The translations under genes and the position numbers were made by a program. Positions 5,063 through 10,593 of a stretch of DNA of 15,250 bases are shown here, piece after piece. Under the pieces are notes generated by a model. It saw only the letters and a program-made list of their open reading frames with translations. It had not been told where the DNA came from and did no database searches. Source of the DNA: Bacillota bacterium (lineage in GTDB: Bacteria > Bacillota > Bacilli > Lactobacillales > Streptococcaceae); contig JAJXWC010000039.1 of NCBI GenBank assembly GCA_021781855.1, forward strand, positions 1-15,250, in the 5' to 3' direction. How positions within the stretch are numbered: position 1 is the stretch's first letter; every line of letters starts with the position of its first letter.

Positions 5063-5392
5063 ATGCAACAGGTATTAAACGTAACAGCTACAATTCCTGT
5101 GGCAATTCCAGAGGATAAAATTTTAATTGACAAAGTTGAGTATCAAGAACTTAAAAACAAAGATTTTGATGGTTGGGTGGGGATGGCAACTTTTATAGAA
5201 AAATCTAATCGCTCTCGGACCACAATCAAAAAAGTTCTAACTCGACCTGAGCTTATCAAAAGTTTATCCGTTGAGAATGGTGGCTGGGTATTTTATCCAT
5301 CAGATGCAGGCAAATGGTCATTTCATTATAAAGAAATGATGGAATTTATCAACAATGAGTTTTATCAGAAATACCAAGGGGGGAAAATTTAA
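5063..5392 (+). CDS. DUF771 family phage protein
   Basis: The ATG at 5063 follows AGGAGG. Earlier in-frame starts overlap the antirepressor and lack a ribosome-binding site. The 109 residues match the DUF771 pattern: a leading VTATIPVAIPEDKILIDKVEY strand region, a W-x-GMATF-IEKSNRSRTTIKKVL helix-turn-helix-like stretch at about 42-65, and an aromatic C-terminus. Such proteins occur in early regions of phages of Gram-positive bacteria. A small DNA-binding or excisionase-like role is plausible from the helix-turn-helix appearance but unproven. It lies 10 bases from the antirepressor and is likely co-transcribed. Confidence 0.8.
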   Translation: MQQVLNVTATIPVAIPEDKILIDKVEYQELKNKDFDGWVGMATFIEKSNRSRTTIKKVLTRPELIKSLSVENGGWVFYPSDAGKWSFHYKEMMEFINNEFYQKYQGGKI

Positions 5393-5413
5393 TGCTCTGG
5401 AGAAAAATAAAAA

Positions 5414-5461
5414 GCTCACTTGGCAGAGTGAGCGAGTAGAAATTTAAGAAATATTCTACTC
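5414..5461 (+). other. Two adjacent hairpins before the recombination genes
   Basis: GCTCACT (5414-5420) pairs with AGTGAGC (5427-5433). GAGTAGAA (5434-5441) pairs with TTCTACTC (5454-5461). The two stems abut. No clear T-run follows, so they may be an attenuator, an antitermination-dependent pause or a processing site rather than a simple terminator. Confidence 0.5.
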
Positions 5462-5487
5462 CAATTATATCACAAATAGGAGAAAAA

Positions 5488-5667
5488 ATGACAGAAAAAA
5501 ATGACCAACAATATCAGTGGTTCTGCAACCACCGCGACGAGTTTACAGCCGTCATTGCTGAAAATCGCAGATTAGTACAAGAAAATCGCGAATTGAATGC
5601 TTATAGAGAAGCGTGGCTCTTGGACCACAGATTTGACCGATTTAAATTGATTACAGAACTTGTCTAA
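5488..5667 (+). CDS. 59-aa small phage protein
   Basis: The ATG at 5488 follows AGGAG with good spacing. It is a helical, charged 59-residue protein. Residues about 20-45 (AVIAENRRLVQENRELNAYREAW) have heptad-like spacing and could form a short coiled coil. It is translated just ahead of recT (18 bases apart), so it may be a partner of the recombination genes; no family was recognised. Confidence 0.65.
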   Translation: MTEKNDQQYQWFCNHRDEFTAVIAENRRLVQENRELNAYREAWLLDHRFDRFKLITELV

Positions 5668-5685
5668 GAAAAGGAGAAAACACAA

Positions 5686-6528
5686 ATGACAAATGAAATT
5701 CAAAAAACAAGCTCTACAATGGCTACACCAGCCCAATATTTCGGGGCAATCAATATCAAACAAAAGTTTGAGGATGTCCTTGGAGACAAGAAAAAATCTG
5801 AAAGTTTTGTAGCCAGCGTCCTCGCAATCGTAAATGATACGCCAGAGCTGAAAAAGGTTGATAACAATTCGATTATGGCAGCCGCAATGAAAGCCGCAGT
5901 GCTTGACTTGCCTGTCGAAAAAAATCTAGGCTTTGCTTATGTCATTCCATATTTTAACACTAAAGAGCATCGCCATGAGGCTCAATTTCAAATTGGATAT
6001 AAAGGCTTGATTCAGCTGGCGCAGCGTTCAGGTGTTATATCTAAGATTTCTCGTGGCATTGTTTATGAAAATCAATTCAAATCTTACAATCCACTTGATG
6101 AAGAATTAGATGTTGATTTTTCTATTGAGGGTAGCGGTAATGTTGTTGGCTATTTTGCAAAACTTATCCTTGTCAATGGCTATTCACATCTTGTTTATTG
6201 GACAAAAGAACGCGTTGAACGGCATCGCGACAAATTTTCTAAGGCAAAAAGCTTTGGTCCATGGAAAGATAATTTTGATGCAATGGCTCTAAAGACAGTC
6301 ATCAAAGAACTTTTGAAAGATGCGCCGATGGCTTTACAAATGCAGATTCGCGAAGATGGAACGGTTGGTAAAAGCGATGTAGAACCTAAAGATGTTACTG
6401 GTTCAGAAAACGAGGATTTACTTACACTTTCTGACGATGACTTGGATAATCCAAGCAAAGTCAATGAGGATGGCGAAATTGTGGATGGAGAATTTGCTGA
6501 CGAACTTTTCCCTACTAAGAAGGCCTGA
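5686..6528 (+). CDS. recT: RecT-family single-strand annealing recombinase
   Basis: The protein has 280 residues, the normal size for phage RecT. The core includes ELKKVDNNSIMAAAMKAAVLDLP (about 55-77), LGFAYVIPY, and AQFQIGYKGLIQLAQRSG (about 102-120), all hallmark RecT blocks. The C-terminal 60 residues are acidic and disordered-looking, as is common. It binds single-stranded DNA made by the partner exonuclease (next gene, 2 bases downstream) and anneals it to a complementary strand. It has a good ribosome-binding site (AAAAGGAGA). The pair forms a RecE/RecT-type module. Confidence 0.95.
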   Translation: MTNEIQKTSSTMATPAQYFGAINIKQKFEDVLGDKKKSESFVASVLAIVNDTPELKKVDNNSIMAAAMKAAVLDLPVEKNLGFAYVIPYFNTKEHRHEAQFQIGYKGLIQLAQRSGVISKISRGIVYENQFKSYNPLDEELDVDFSIEGSGNVVGYFAKLILVNGYSHLVYWTKERVERHRDKFSKAKSFGPWKDNFDAMALKTVIKELLKDAPMALQMQIREDGTVGKSDVEPKDVTGSENEDLLTLSDDDLDNPSKVNEDGEIVDGEFADELFPTKKA

Positions 6529-6530
6529 AT

Positions 6531-7307
6531 ATGAGAGAACATTTAAGTTTTTCTGCACTCAAACAATTTTCAGATTGCGAAGCAGAAGCAATCGCATGTT
6601 TTACAGGAAAATGGAATCATAATTTAGAATTTTCAAAGTCAACTCATGATGCGTTGCTTGTTGGCTCTTATGTCCATAAATTTTGGGAAGGGAAAGCAGC
6701 ATTTGATGAATTTATTGCTGAAAATGATGCAGAAATGATTGCTAAATCTGGGAAAAACAAAGGACAACTCAAATCTGATTTTGTAATTGCAGGATCAATG
6801 ATTGCAAAAATGAAACGAGACCGTTTGTTTTCAAAACTTTATCAAGGAGATAAAGAATTTGAATTACGAGGGCAAATCAATGGGATTGAATTTCTTGGAT
6901 ATGCCGATTGTTTAAATATGCAACTTGGACGATTTATTGATATAAAAACAATTCGTGGAAATTTGCAAGACAAAGAATGGTCAGAAATTGAACATAGAAG
7001 GGTGCATTGGATTGAAGCCAAAAAATATCATTGGCAAATGGCTATTTATCAGCATTTGCTAGAGCAGATTGTAGGAATTCAAATGAAACCAGTGATTTAT
7101 GCCGTGACGAAAGAAGAATATCCTGATAGTGCAGCTATTCGCTTTCCACAGGAATGGCTAGATGAAGCACTGATAGCCGTCTGTGATGAAGTTGATAAAT
7201 ATATCGAAGTGCTTGACGGAAGACCGCCAGAGCGATGTGAGAGGTGTAATTACTGCAAATCAACGAAGATGAATCGTGGAGAAATTTTCATCACAGATTT
7301 AGTTTAA
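6531..7307 (+). CDS. PDDEXK exonuclease, RecE/RecB-like (DUF3799 type)
   Basis: The 258-residue protein carries the full RecB-like nuclease signature: Gly45-x3-His49, Asp126 in GYAD, Asp137-Ile-Lys139 (the D-x-K of the metal site) and Gln169-x3-Tyr173. It should resect double-stranded DNA ends to feed RecT, whose gene ends 2 bases upstream. AAGAAGG within the recT end serves as ribosome-binding site. Five Cys stand out: C16 and C23 near the start and C236, C239 and C242 near the end. This recalls the four-Cys iron-sulfur site of AddB- and Cas4-type nucleases; that link is inference. Confidence 0.9.
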   Translation: MREHLSFSALKQFSDCEAEAIACFTGKWNHNLEFSKSTHDALLVGSYVHKFWEGKAAFDEFIAENDAEMIAKSGKNKGQLKSDFVIAGSMIAKMKRDRLFSKLYQGDKEFELRGQINGIEFLGYADCLNMQLGRFIDIKTIRGNLQDKEWSEIEHRRVHWIEAKKYHWQMAIYQHLLEQIVGIQMKPVIYAVTKEEYPDSAAIRFPQEWLDEALIAVCDEVDKYIEVLDGRPPERCERCNYCKSTKMNRGEIFITDLV

Positions 7308-7495
7308 GCAAATGAGCTGGTCGTATTCTCACTAAAAGGCGCTAGAGAAATCCAAATCATGCGTTTTGGACGAGCGCGTAAAGATTCTCTATTTAGTCAA
7401 TGCTTGGCGCTGATGCAATGAGCTCAATACAGGAATAGTCGCACAAGGTGCTAGCATTCCAACCAAGCGTATTTTTAAGAAATGAAAGATTTAAA
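7308..7495 (+). other. Structured gap between exonuclease and replication genes
   Basis: The operon otherwise has almost no gaps, yet 188 bases here lack a convincing gene. TAGAGAA (7343-7349) and TTCTCTA (7385-7391) can pair around an inner TCCAAA/TTTGGA stem (7351-7356, 7365-7370). AATGAGCT is directly repeated (7312, 7418), as is GGCGCT (7339, 7406). In the frame of the exonuclease, reading continues for about 37 codons past its TAA. It could be a decayed gene, a structured RNA or part of a replication site. Confidence 0.4.
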
Positions 7496-8347
7496 ATGGC
7501 ACAAAGAAGAATGTTTAGCAAAGAGGTTACTACAAGCGATTTATTTGTAGATATGCCTTCATCAAGTCAACTTTTATATTTTCATTTGGGCATGGAAGCG
7601 GATGATGAAGGATTCATTGGGAATGCTAAGATGCTTAGTAGAGCTTATGGAGCAAATACTGACGATTTAAAACTTCTTGAAGCTAAAGGCTTTATCATTG
7701 TTTTTCCAAGTGGCGTGACTGTTGTTAAAGATTGGAATTTGAACAACCAAATTAGAAAAGACCGTCTAAAATCAACTATCTATACAGAAGAAAAAAATCT
7801 GTTAACCGTTGATGTTAATGGCTCCTACCTTATTGGCAACCAACTGCCAACCAAACTGCAACCAACTGCCAACCAAATGTCCGCACAGGATAGTATAGGT
7901 AAGGATAGTATAGATAAGATTAGAGTAGATATAGATAATTCTGTTGAGTTTGACGAGTATTTTAAAATTTTCACTGATTTTGCAAAAAAGAACGTGAATA
8001 ATCGTTCTAGGGCTATGCAAGAGTTTATCAAATTACCACCGTTTCAAAAAGAACAGGCGATTATCGGTGCTAGAAACTACGTGAAATCATATGAGCTTAG
8101 CGGAAATAGTGTGCAGTATAGCAAAAATGCAGCCACATTTCTTGAAGAAATGATTTTTACGAATTACCAACAAGTTATTATACCTGAACAGAAATCAAGT
8201 GGTGCTAAAGTTGTTAAATCTGCTCCCAAGTGGTCAAATCCTGACTATGTTGAGACGACTAGCCTTGAGGAACAGGCGGAATTTGAGAAGTACAAAAAAG
8301 AGCGAAAAAAGGAATATTCCAGAGATGAAATTTACAATCAACATTGA
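7496..8347 (+). CDS. Phage replication initiation protein
   Basis: The 283-residue product begins at ATG 7496 with MAQRRMFSKEVTTSDLFVDM, the typical start of the replisome-organiser or replication initiator proteins of lactococcal and streptococcal phages. Residues 1-100 form a winged-helix DNA-binding region. Residues about 118-140 are a variable, repeat-coded linker (with a DSIGKDSID run). The C-terminal half is helical (EYFKIFTDFAKKN, NAATFLEEMIF). It likely binds origin repeats within its own gene (7836-7917) and loads the host helicase. The ribosome-binding site is weak. An in-frame earlier start at 7448 (GTG) adds 16 residues unlike the family, so it was not chosen. The 3' end overlaps rusA by 23 bases. 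Confidence 0.85.
   Translation: MAQRRMFSKEVTTSDLFVDMPSSSQLLYFHLGMEADDEGFIGNAKMLSRAYGANTDDLKLLEAKGFIIVFPSGVTVVKDWNLNNQIRKDRLKSTIYTEEKNLLTVDVNGSYLIGNQLPTKLQPTANQMSAQDSIGKDSIDKIRVDIDNSVEFDEYFKIFTDFAKKNVNNRSRAMQEFIKLPPFQKEQAIIGARNYVKSYELSGNSVQYSKNAATFLEEMIFTNYQQVIIPEQKSSGAKVVKSAPKWSNPDYVETTSLEEQAEFEKYKKERKKEYSRDEIYNQH
7836..7917 (+). repeat. Iteron-like repeats, candidate replication origin
   Basis: GCAACCAACTGCCAACCAAA occurs exactly at 7836-7855 and again at 7858-7877 (period 22). Each copy is itself two near-identical 11-bp units (CAACCAAnTG-like), giving four tandem units. GGATAGTATAGRTAA follows twice (7888-7902, 7903-7917), then A+T-rich sequence to about 7940. Repeats inside the initiator gene next to an A+T-rich stretch are the usual origin layout in phages of this group. 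Confidence 0.7.
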
Positions 8348-8744
8348 ACCAATGGCAAGCCCTCGCCCGAAGTTCAGCAATCGCGGCGGCTTTGTCAAAG
8401 CCTATATGCCAAAGGATTATATGAACTGGAAAAAGCAGTTTTTGCTTGCTTGGTCAATTTACAGATCTGAAAAGCTGGCGCAGGGTAAGCCGCTATCTGT
8501 CAAGATTGGATTTTTCATCAAGCCGCCTGACAGTATCGCCAAAGTGAAAAAGAACGCCGCGGCACTTGAAGCGGAGACAATGCCAGTAGTCAAAAAGCCC
8601 GACATTGACAACCTGCAAAAATCGGTACTTGACGCGCTCAACGGCTATGCTTGGCATGACGATAACCAAATCTCAGACATTTACGCGAAAAAGCGTTACA
8701 GCTTGAGACCAAGGGTTGAGATAGAAATAGAAAGCATGAAATGA
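8325..8744 (+). CDS. rusA: RusA-family Holliday junction resolvase
   Basis: Starting at ATG 8325 the protein has 139 residues, normal for RusA. It begins MKFTINIEPMASPRPKF (the substrate-binding start with PxPRPR-like residues). It contains KKPDIDNLQKSVLDALNGYAWHDD with the catalytic Asp set (about 87-109, the KPDxDN and DD motifs). RusA dimers cut four-way DNA junctions formed during recombination and replication. Its AAAAAAGGAA ribosome-binding site lies within the end of the replication gene, so translation is coupled. Codon use turns richer in GC (GCG, CGC) than in the genes just before it, hinting at a module boundary. Confidence 0.94.
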   Translation: MKFTINIEPMASPRPKFSNRGGFVKAYMPKDYMNWKKQFLLAWSIYRSEKLAQGKPLSVKIGFFIKPPDSIAKVKKNAAALEAETMPVVKKPDIDNLQKSVLDALNGYAWHDDNQISDIYAKKRYSLRPRVEIEIESMK

Positions 8745-8752
8745 GGAATATT

Positions 8753-8917
8753 TTGACATCTAAACCAAAATACAAAGAACGCGCGATGCAGCGCAGAGGT
8801 ACGCCAGAGACTTACCACGAAGAAAATAAACTTCGTGAGCAAGAAGGCAAAGAATTTAGAGCAGAGTGGAAAAAGCAGATGCACGAGATTTTCAAAAAAG
8901 CGGGTGTTGATAAATGA
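8753..8917 (+). CDS. 54-aa charged phage protein
   Basis: I choose TTG at 8753 because GAGGA ends 5 bases upstream. An ATG at 8741, overlapping the rusA stop as ATGA, would add four residues. The product is helical and highly charged (KPKYKERAMQRRGTPETYHEEN, then REQEGKEFRAEWKKQMHEIFKK). It probably binds nucleic acid or protein, but no family was recognised. It directly follows rusA in the same operon. Confidence 0.6.
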   Translation: MTSKPKYKERAMQRRGTPETYHEENKLREQEGKEFRAEWKKQMHEIFKKAGVDK

Positions 8918-9085
8918 TTAAAAGACGGTTGAACAATTGACAAATCTAGAATGTCTGAGAGATGGTCTAAATTGCAATTTTCACGCCAAATTAGCGCGTT
9001 TAAATCAGTTTTGGATAGATTATACCTGAACACGTTAAACGTTCAAATTCAGGCTTATATGAGCAAATAGGAGTGGCGATAAAAA
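8918..9085 (+). other. Gap with two tiny overlapping frames and a hairpin
   Basis: Two short frames overlap: TTG 8937 to 9029 (30 residues, TNLECLRDGLNCNFHAKLAR-like) and ATG 8951 to 9070 (39 residues). Neither has a proper ribosome-binding site; the first reads more like protein. CCTGAA (9025-9030) pairs with TTCAGG (9048-9053) around an inner ACGTT/AACGT stem. The content is uncertain. Confidence 0.3.
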
Positions 9086-9355
9086 ATGAGCATAGAAAAT
9101 ATTGAGCCAGTTGCATTTTATGGCAAAGGGATTTATCTCACTAACAATGCAACGAATCGAAGCATTATCGGAAAAGCGACCAAATTTGAAAAGTTGTACA
9201 CCGAAAAACAAATGGATCAGCACGCAGAAATACAGGCGATTGAATTTGCTGAATATGTGCTTTACAAGCAGCTGCAATCAATCCCAGAAGTGAAAAGGAA
9301 AAGACTTGTAAAAGAATATTTTTCAGAATTTATGGAGGCACAAAATGATAAATAA
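9086..9355 (+). CDS. 89-aa phage protein of unknown function
   Basis: The protein has 89 residues. It starts MSIENIEPVAFYGKGIYL, with a likely beta region to about residue 35, then long helices (EKQMDQHAEIQAIEFAEYVLYKQL and RLVKEYFSEFMEA). No membrane segment. AGGAG lies 12 bases before the ATG, longer than usual, so expression may be modest. It overlaps the next gene by 11 bases. I have seen similar uncharacterised proteins in lactococcal phage middle regions but know no role. Confidence 0.65.
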   Translation: MSIENIEPVAFYGKGIYLTNNATNRSIIGKATKFEKLYTEKQMDQHAEIQAIEFAEYVLYKQLQSIPEVKRKRLVKEYFSEFMEAQNDK

Positions 9356-9503
9356 AGAATTTCAGGAATTGCTCAAAAAATATCCAGATGACGCAGTCAT
9401 TGCAATTCCTTATGAAGATGGAGATACAGAAGTTAGTGGAGTGAAAGATTACAGTCTAAAAGACGATAACATTCTTGAATTAGTACCAGGAGGCTATTTA
9501 TGA
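9345..9503 (+). CDS. 52-aa protein, paralogue of the next gene
   Basis: The ATG at 9345 follows GGAGG (within TATGGAGGCA) and overlaps the end of the previous gene. The protein begins INKEFQELLKKYPDDAVI, followed by an acidic region. Its first 18 residues line up with those of the next gene (NK-x2-Q-x-LK-x2-PDD-x-I), so the two look like tandem duplicates that diverged. Function unknown; translational coupling is evident. Confidence 0.65.
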   Translation: MINKEFQELLKKYPDDAVIAIPYEDGDTEVSGVKDYSLKDDNILELVPGGYL

Positions 9504-9679
9504 CAAATAAAGATCTGCAAGAAAAGCTGAAAGAATTTCCTGATGATGAAATAATCATGTCAGATATTGAAGAATGGGAATATGAAAATCAAAAAATTAC
9601 TTATCCAGTTTTGAAGTTTATTAGTTTAGGCGTTACGATTTGGGAATCCGCAAGAGGAATAGAAAGCGTGGAGAAATGA
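9500..9679 (+). CDS. 59-aa protein, paralogue of the previous gene
   Basis: It starts as ATGA overlapping the previous stop codon, with AGGAGG 7-8 bases upstream. The N-terminus NKDLQEKLKEFPDDEII matches that of the preceding product, and an acidic Trp-containing middle follows. The overlap and likeness point to local duplication. No known function. Confidence 0.65.
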   Translation: MTNKDLQEKLKEFPDDEIIMSDIEEWEYENQKITYPVLKFISLGVTIWESARGIESVEK

Positions 9680-10077
9680 AAGATATAAGTGAAATGACTA
9701 GAGAGGAGTTCATGGAACTTCCTTACAGAGAAAGTTGGGATAAACCTGTTTTATGCGACAGTTTAGTCATCTTACCACTAGATGAACTGCATGATAGCGG
9801 TTATCATCTTATGGATTTTGTGGCGTGCAAAAATTTCGAACCAATATGTAGAGTATCAGGTTGTAGCGACGTGCTAAATATTGACGGAATAGGCGGATAT
9901 GGCGAAGATCTTGATATTTTCAGAAGATTAGTACAAGCTAAACGCTGGAGCATTGATTGTTTGAAAGAAAGCGGACTACTGCGATTGTTTAGCGGGAGTA
10001 ACTACGAAATTAAAGTCGGATGTGCATTATCAAATCTTGAAATTTATGGAGTTACATTGGAAAGCGTGGACGAATGA
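9676..10077 (+). CDS. 133-aa phage protein of unknown function
   Basis: The ATG at 9676 overlaps the previous stop (ATGA). Another in-frame ATG at 9712 has a stronger ribosome-binding site (AGAGGAG) and is a fair alternative. The product is acidic with five Cys. The middle reads SLVILPLDELHDSGYHLMDFVAC and CRVSGCSDVLNIDGIGGYG, the end LFSGSNYEIKVGCALSNLEIYG. The strand-rich pattern resembles uncharacterised proteins found in lactococcal phages. No catalytic motif was identified. Confidence 0.65.
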   Translation: MKDISEMTREEFMELPYRESWDKPVLCDSLVILPLDELHDSGYHLMDFVACKNFEPICRVSGCSDVLNIDGIGGYGEDLDIFRRLVQAKRWSIDCLKESGLLRLFSGSNYEIKVGCALSNLEIYGVTLESVDE

Positions 10078-10208
10078 CTGAACCATTTAGCAGTAAATTC
10101 AAACGGTTCATGAAAGAGCTGTTTTGTTGGCATGATTGGATAAAGCCTAATAAAATTACGTTCTGCAAAAAATGCGGAAAAAACAAATATAAAGGACAAT
10201 TGAAATGA
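10074..10208 (+). CDS. 44-aa zinc-ribbon-like protein
   Basis: It begins as ATGA on the previous stop codon. The product is basic, with Cys18-x-His20 followed by Cys31-x2-Cys34 (FCKKCGK), which could bind one zinc ion. Small proteins with this CxH/CxxC spacing are common in phage early operons. The partner or nucleic-acid target is unknown. There is no clear ribosome-binding site, so it probably depends on coupled translation. Confidence 0.55.
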   Translation: MTEPFSSKFKRFMKELFCWHDWIKPNKITFCKKCGKNKYKGQLK

Positions 10209-10396
10209 AAATAGTTGACAATTACAGCAGCTTTGACATAAAGCAGCTCAAAAGCGGTGGTTTTCGGGTATATGCTGACAAAGACATGAAAGCGTACTTT
10301 GGTAATCTTCATTGGCGGAAAAGCGCTGATGAAGAATATGCAACAGTTGATGAAGCTAAAGCAGCTATTGATAGATATTGGGAGAGTAGAAAATGA
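10205..10396 (+). CDS. 63-aa phage protein of unknown function
   Basis: The ATG follows AAAGGA with 8 bases of spacing and overlaps the previous gene by 4 bases. The product has a strand-rich start (VDNYSSFDIKQLKSGGFRVYAD) and a helical end (TVDEAKAAIDRYW), a small alpha-beta fold. The family is not known to me. It is part of the same overlapping operon. Confidence 0.65.
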   Translation: MKIVDNYSSFDIKQLKSGGFRVYADKDMKAYFGNLHWRKSADEEYATVDEAKAAIDRYWESRK

Positions 10397-10593
10397 CATT
10401 TGCAGAAGAATCGAATGAAACAAAATTAATGTTTAAAGCCTATGACGCAAATTTATGGCCGTTGTCTGATGCATCAACTTGGAATAAGAAATGGCGAAAA
10501 AAGCAAATTAAGTTTCTTGATAAAGCCGTTTCAAAAGACTTCATCGGTGAAATTTGGCTTGATGATGTTCTAGTTAGGAGCTTGAATGACTAA
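10393..10593 (+). CDS. 66-aa protein at the early/tail junction
   Basis: It starts as ATGA on the previous stop, with GGGAGAG upstream. It contains several Trp and Lys (NLWPLSDASTWNKKWRKKQIKFLDKAV) and ends FIGEIWLDDVLVRSLND. It is the last gene of the early set, and its final 8 bases overlap the start of the tape-measure gene. If a deletion created the junction, the C-terminus may be foreign, but nothing in the sequence proves that. Function unknown. Confidence 0.6.
   Translation: MTFAEESNETKLMFKAYDANLWPLSDASTWNKKWRKKQIKFLDKAVSKDFIGEIWLDDVLVRSLND

Noticed and set aside
5392..5439. 15-codon frame starting at the DUF771 stop (ATG CTC TGG)
   Set aside because: Very short and mostly made of the hairpin sequence; no protein character.
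5451..5480. Minus-strand TATAAT in the gap before 5488
   Set aside because: No minus-strand gene lies downstream and no -35 box is evident.
6195..6542. 115-codon minus-strand frame opposite recT
   Set aside because: Ser/Leu-rich shadow of a strongly conserved gene; no start signals.
7836..7917. CRISPR array
   Set aside because: Repeats are directly tandem without unique spacers and lie within a coding gene; iterons fit better.
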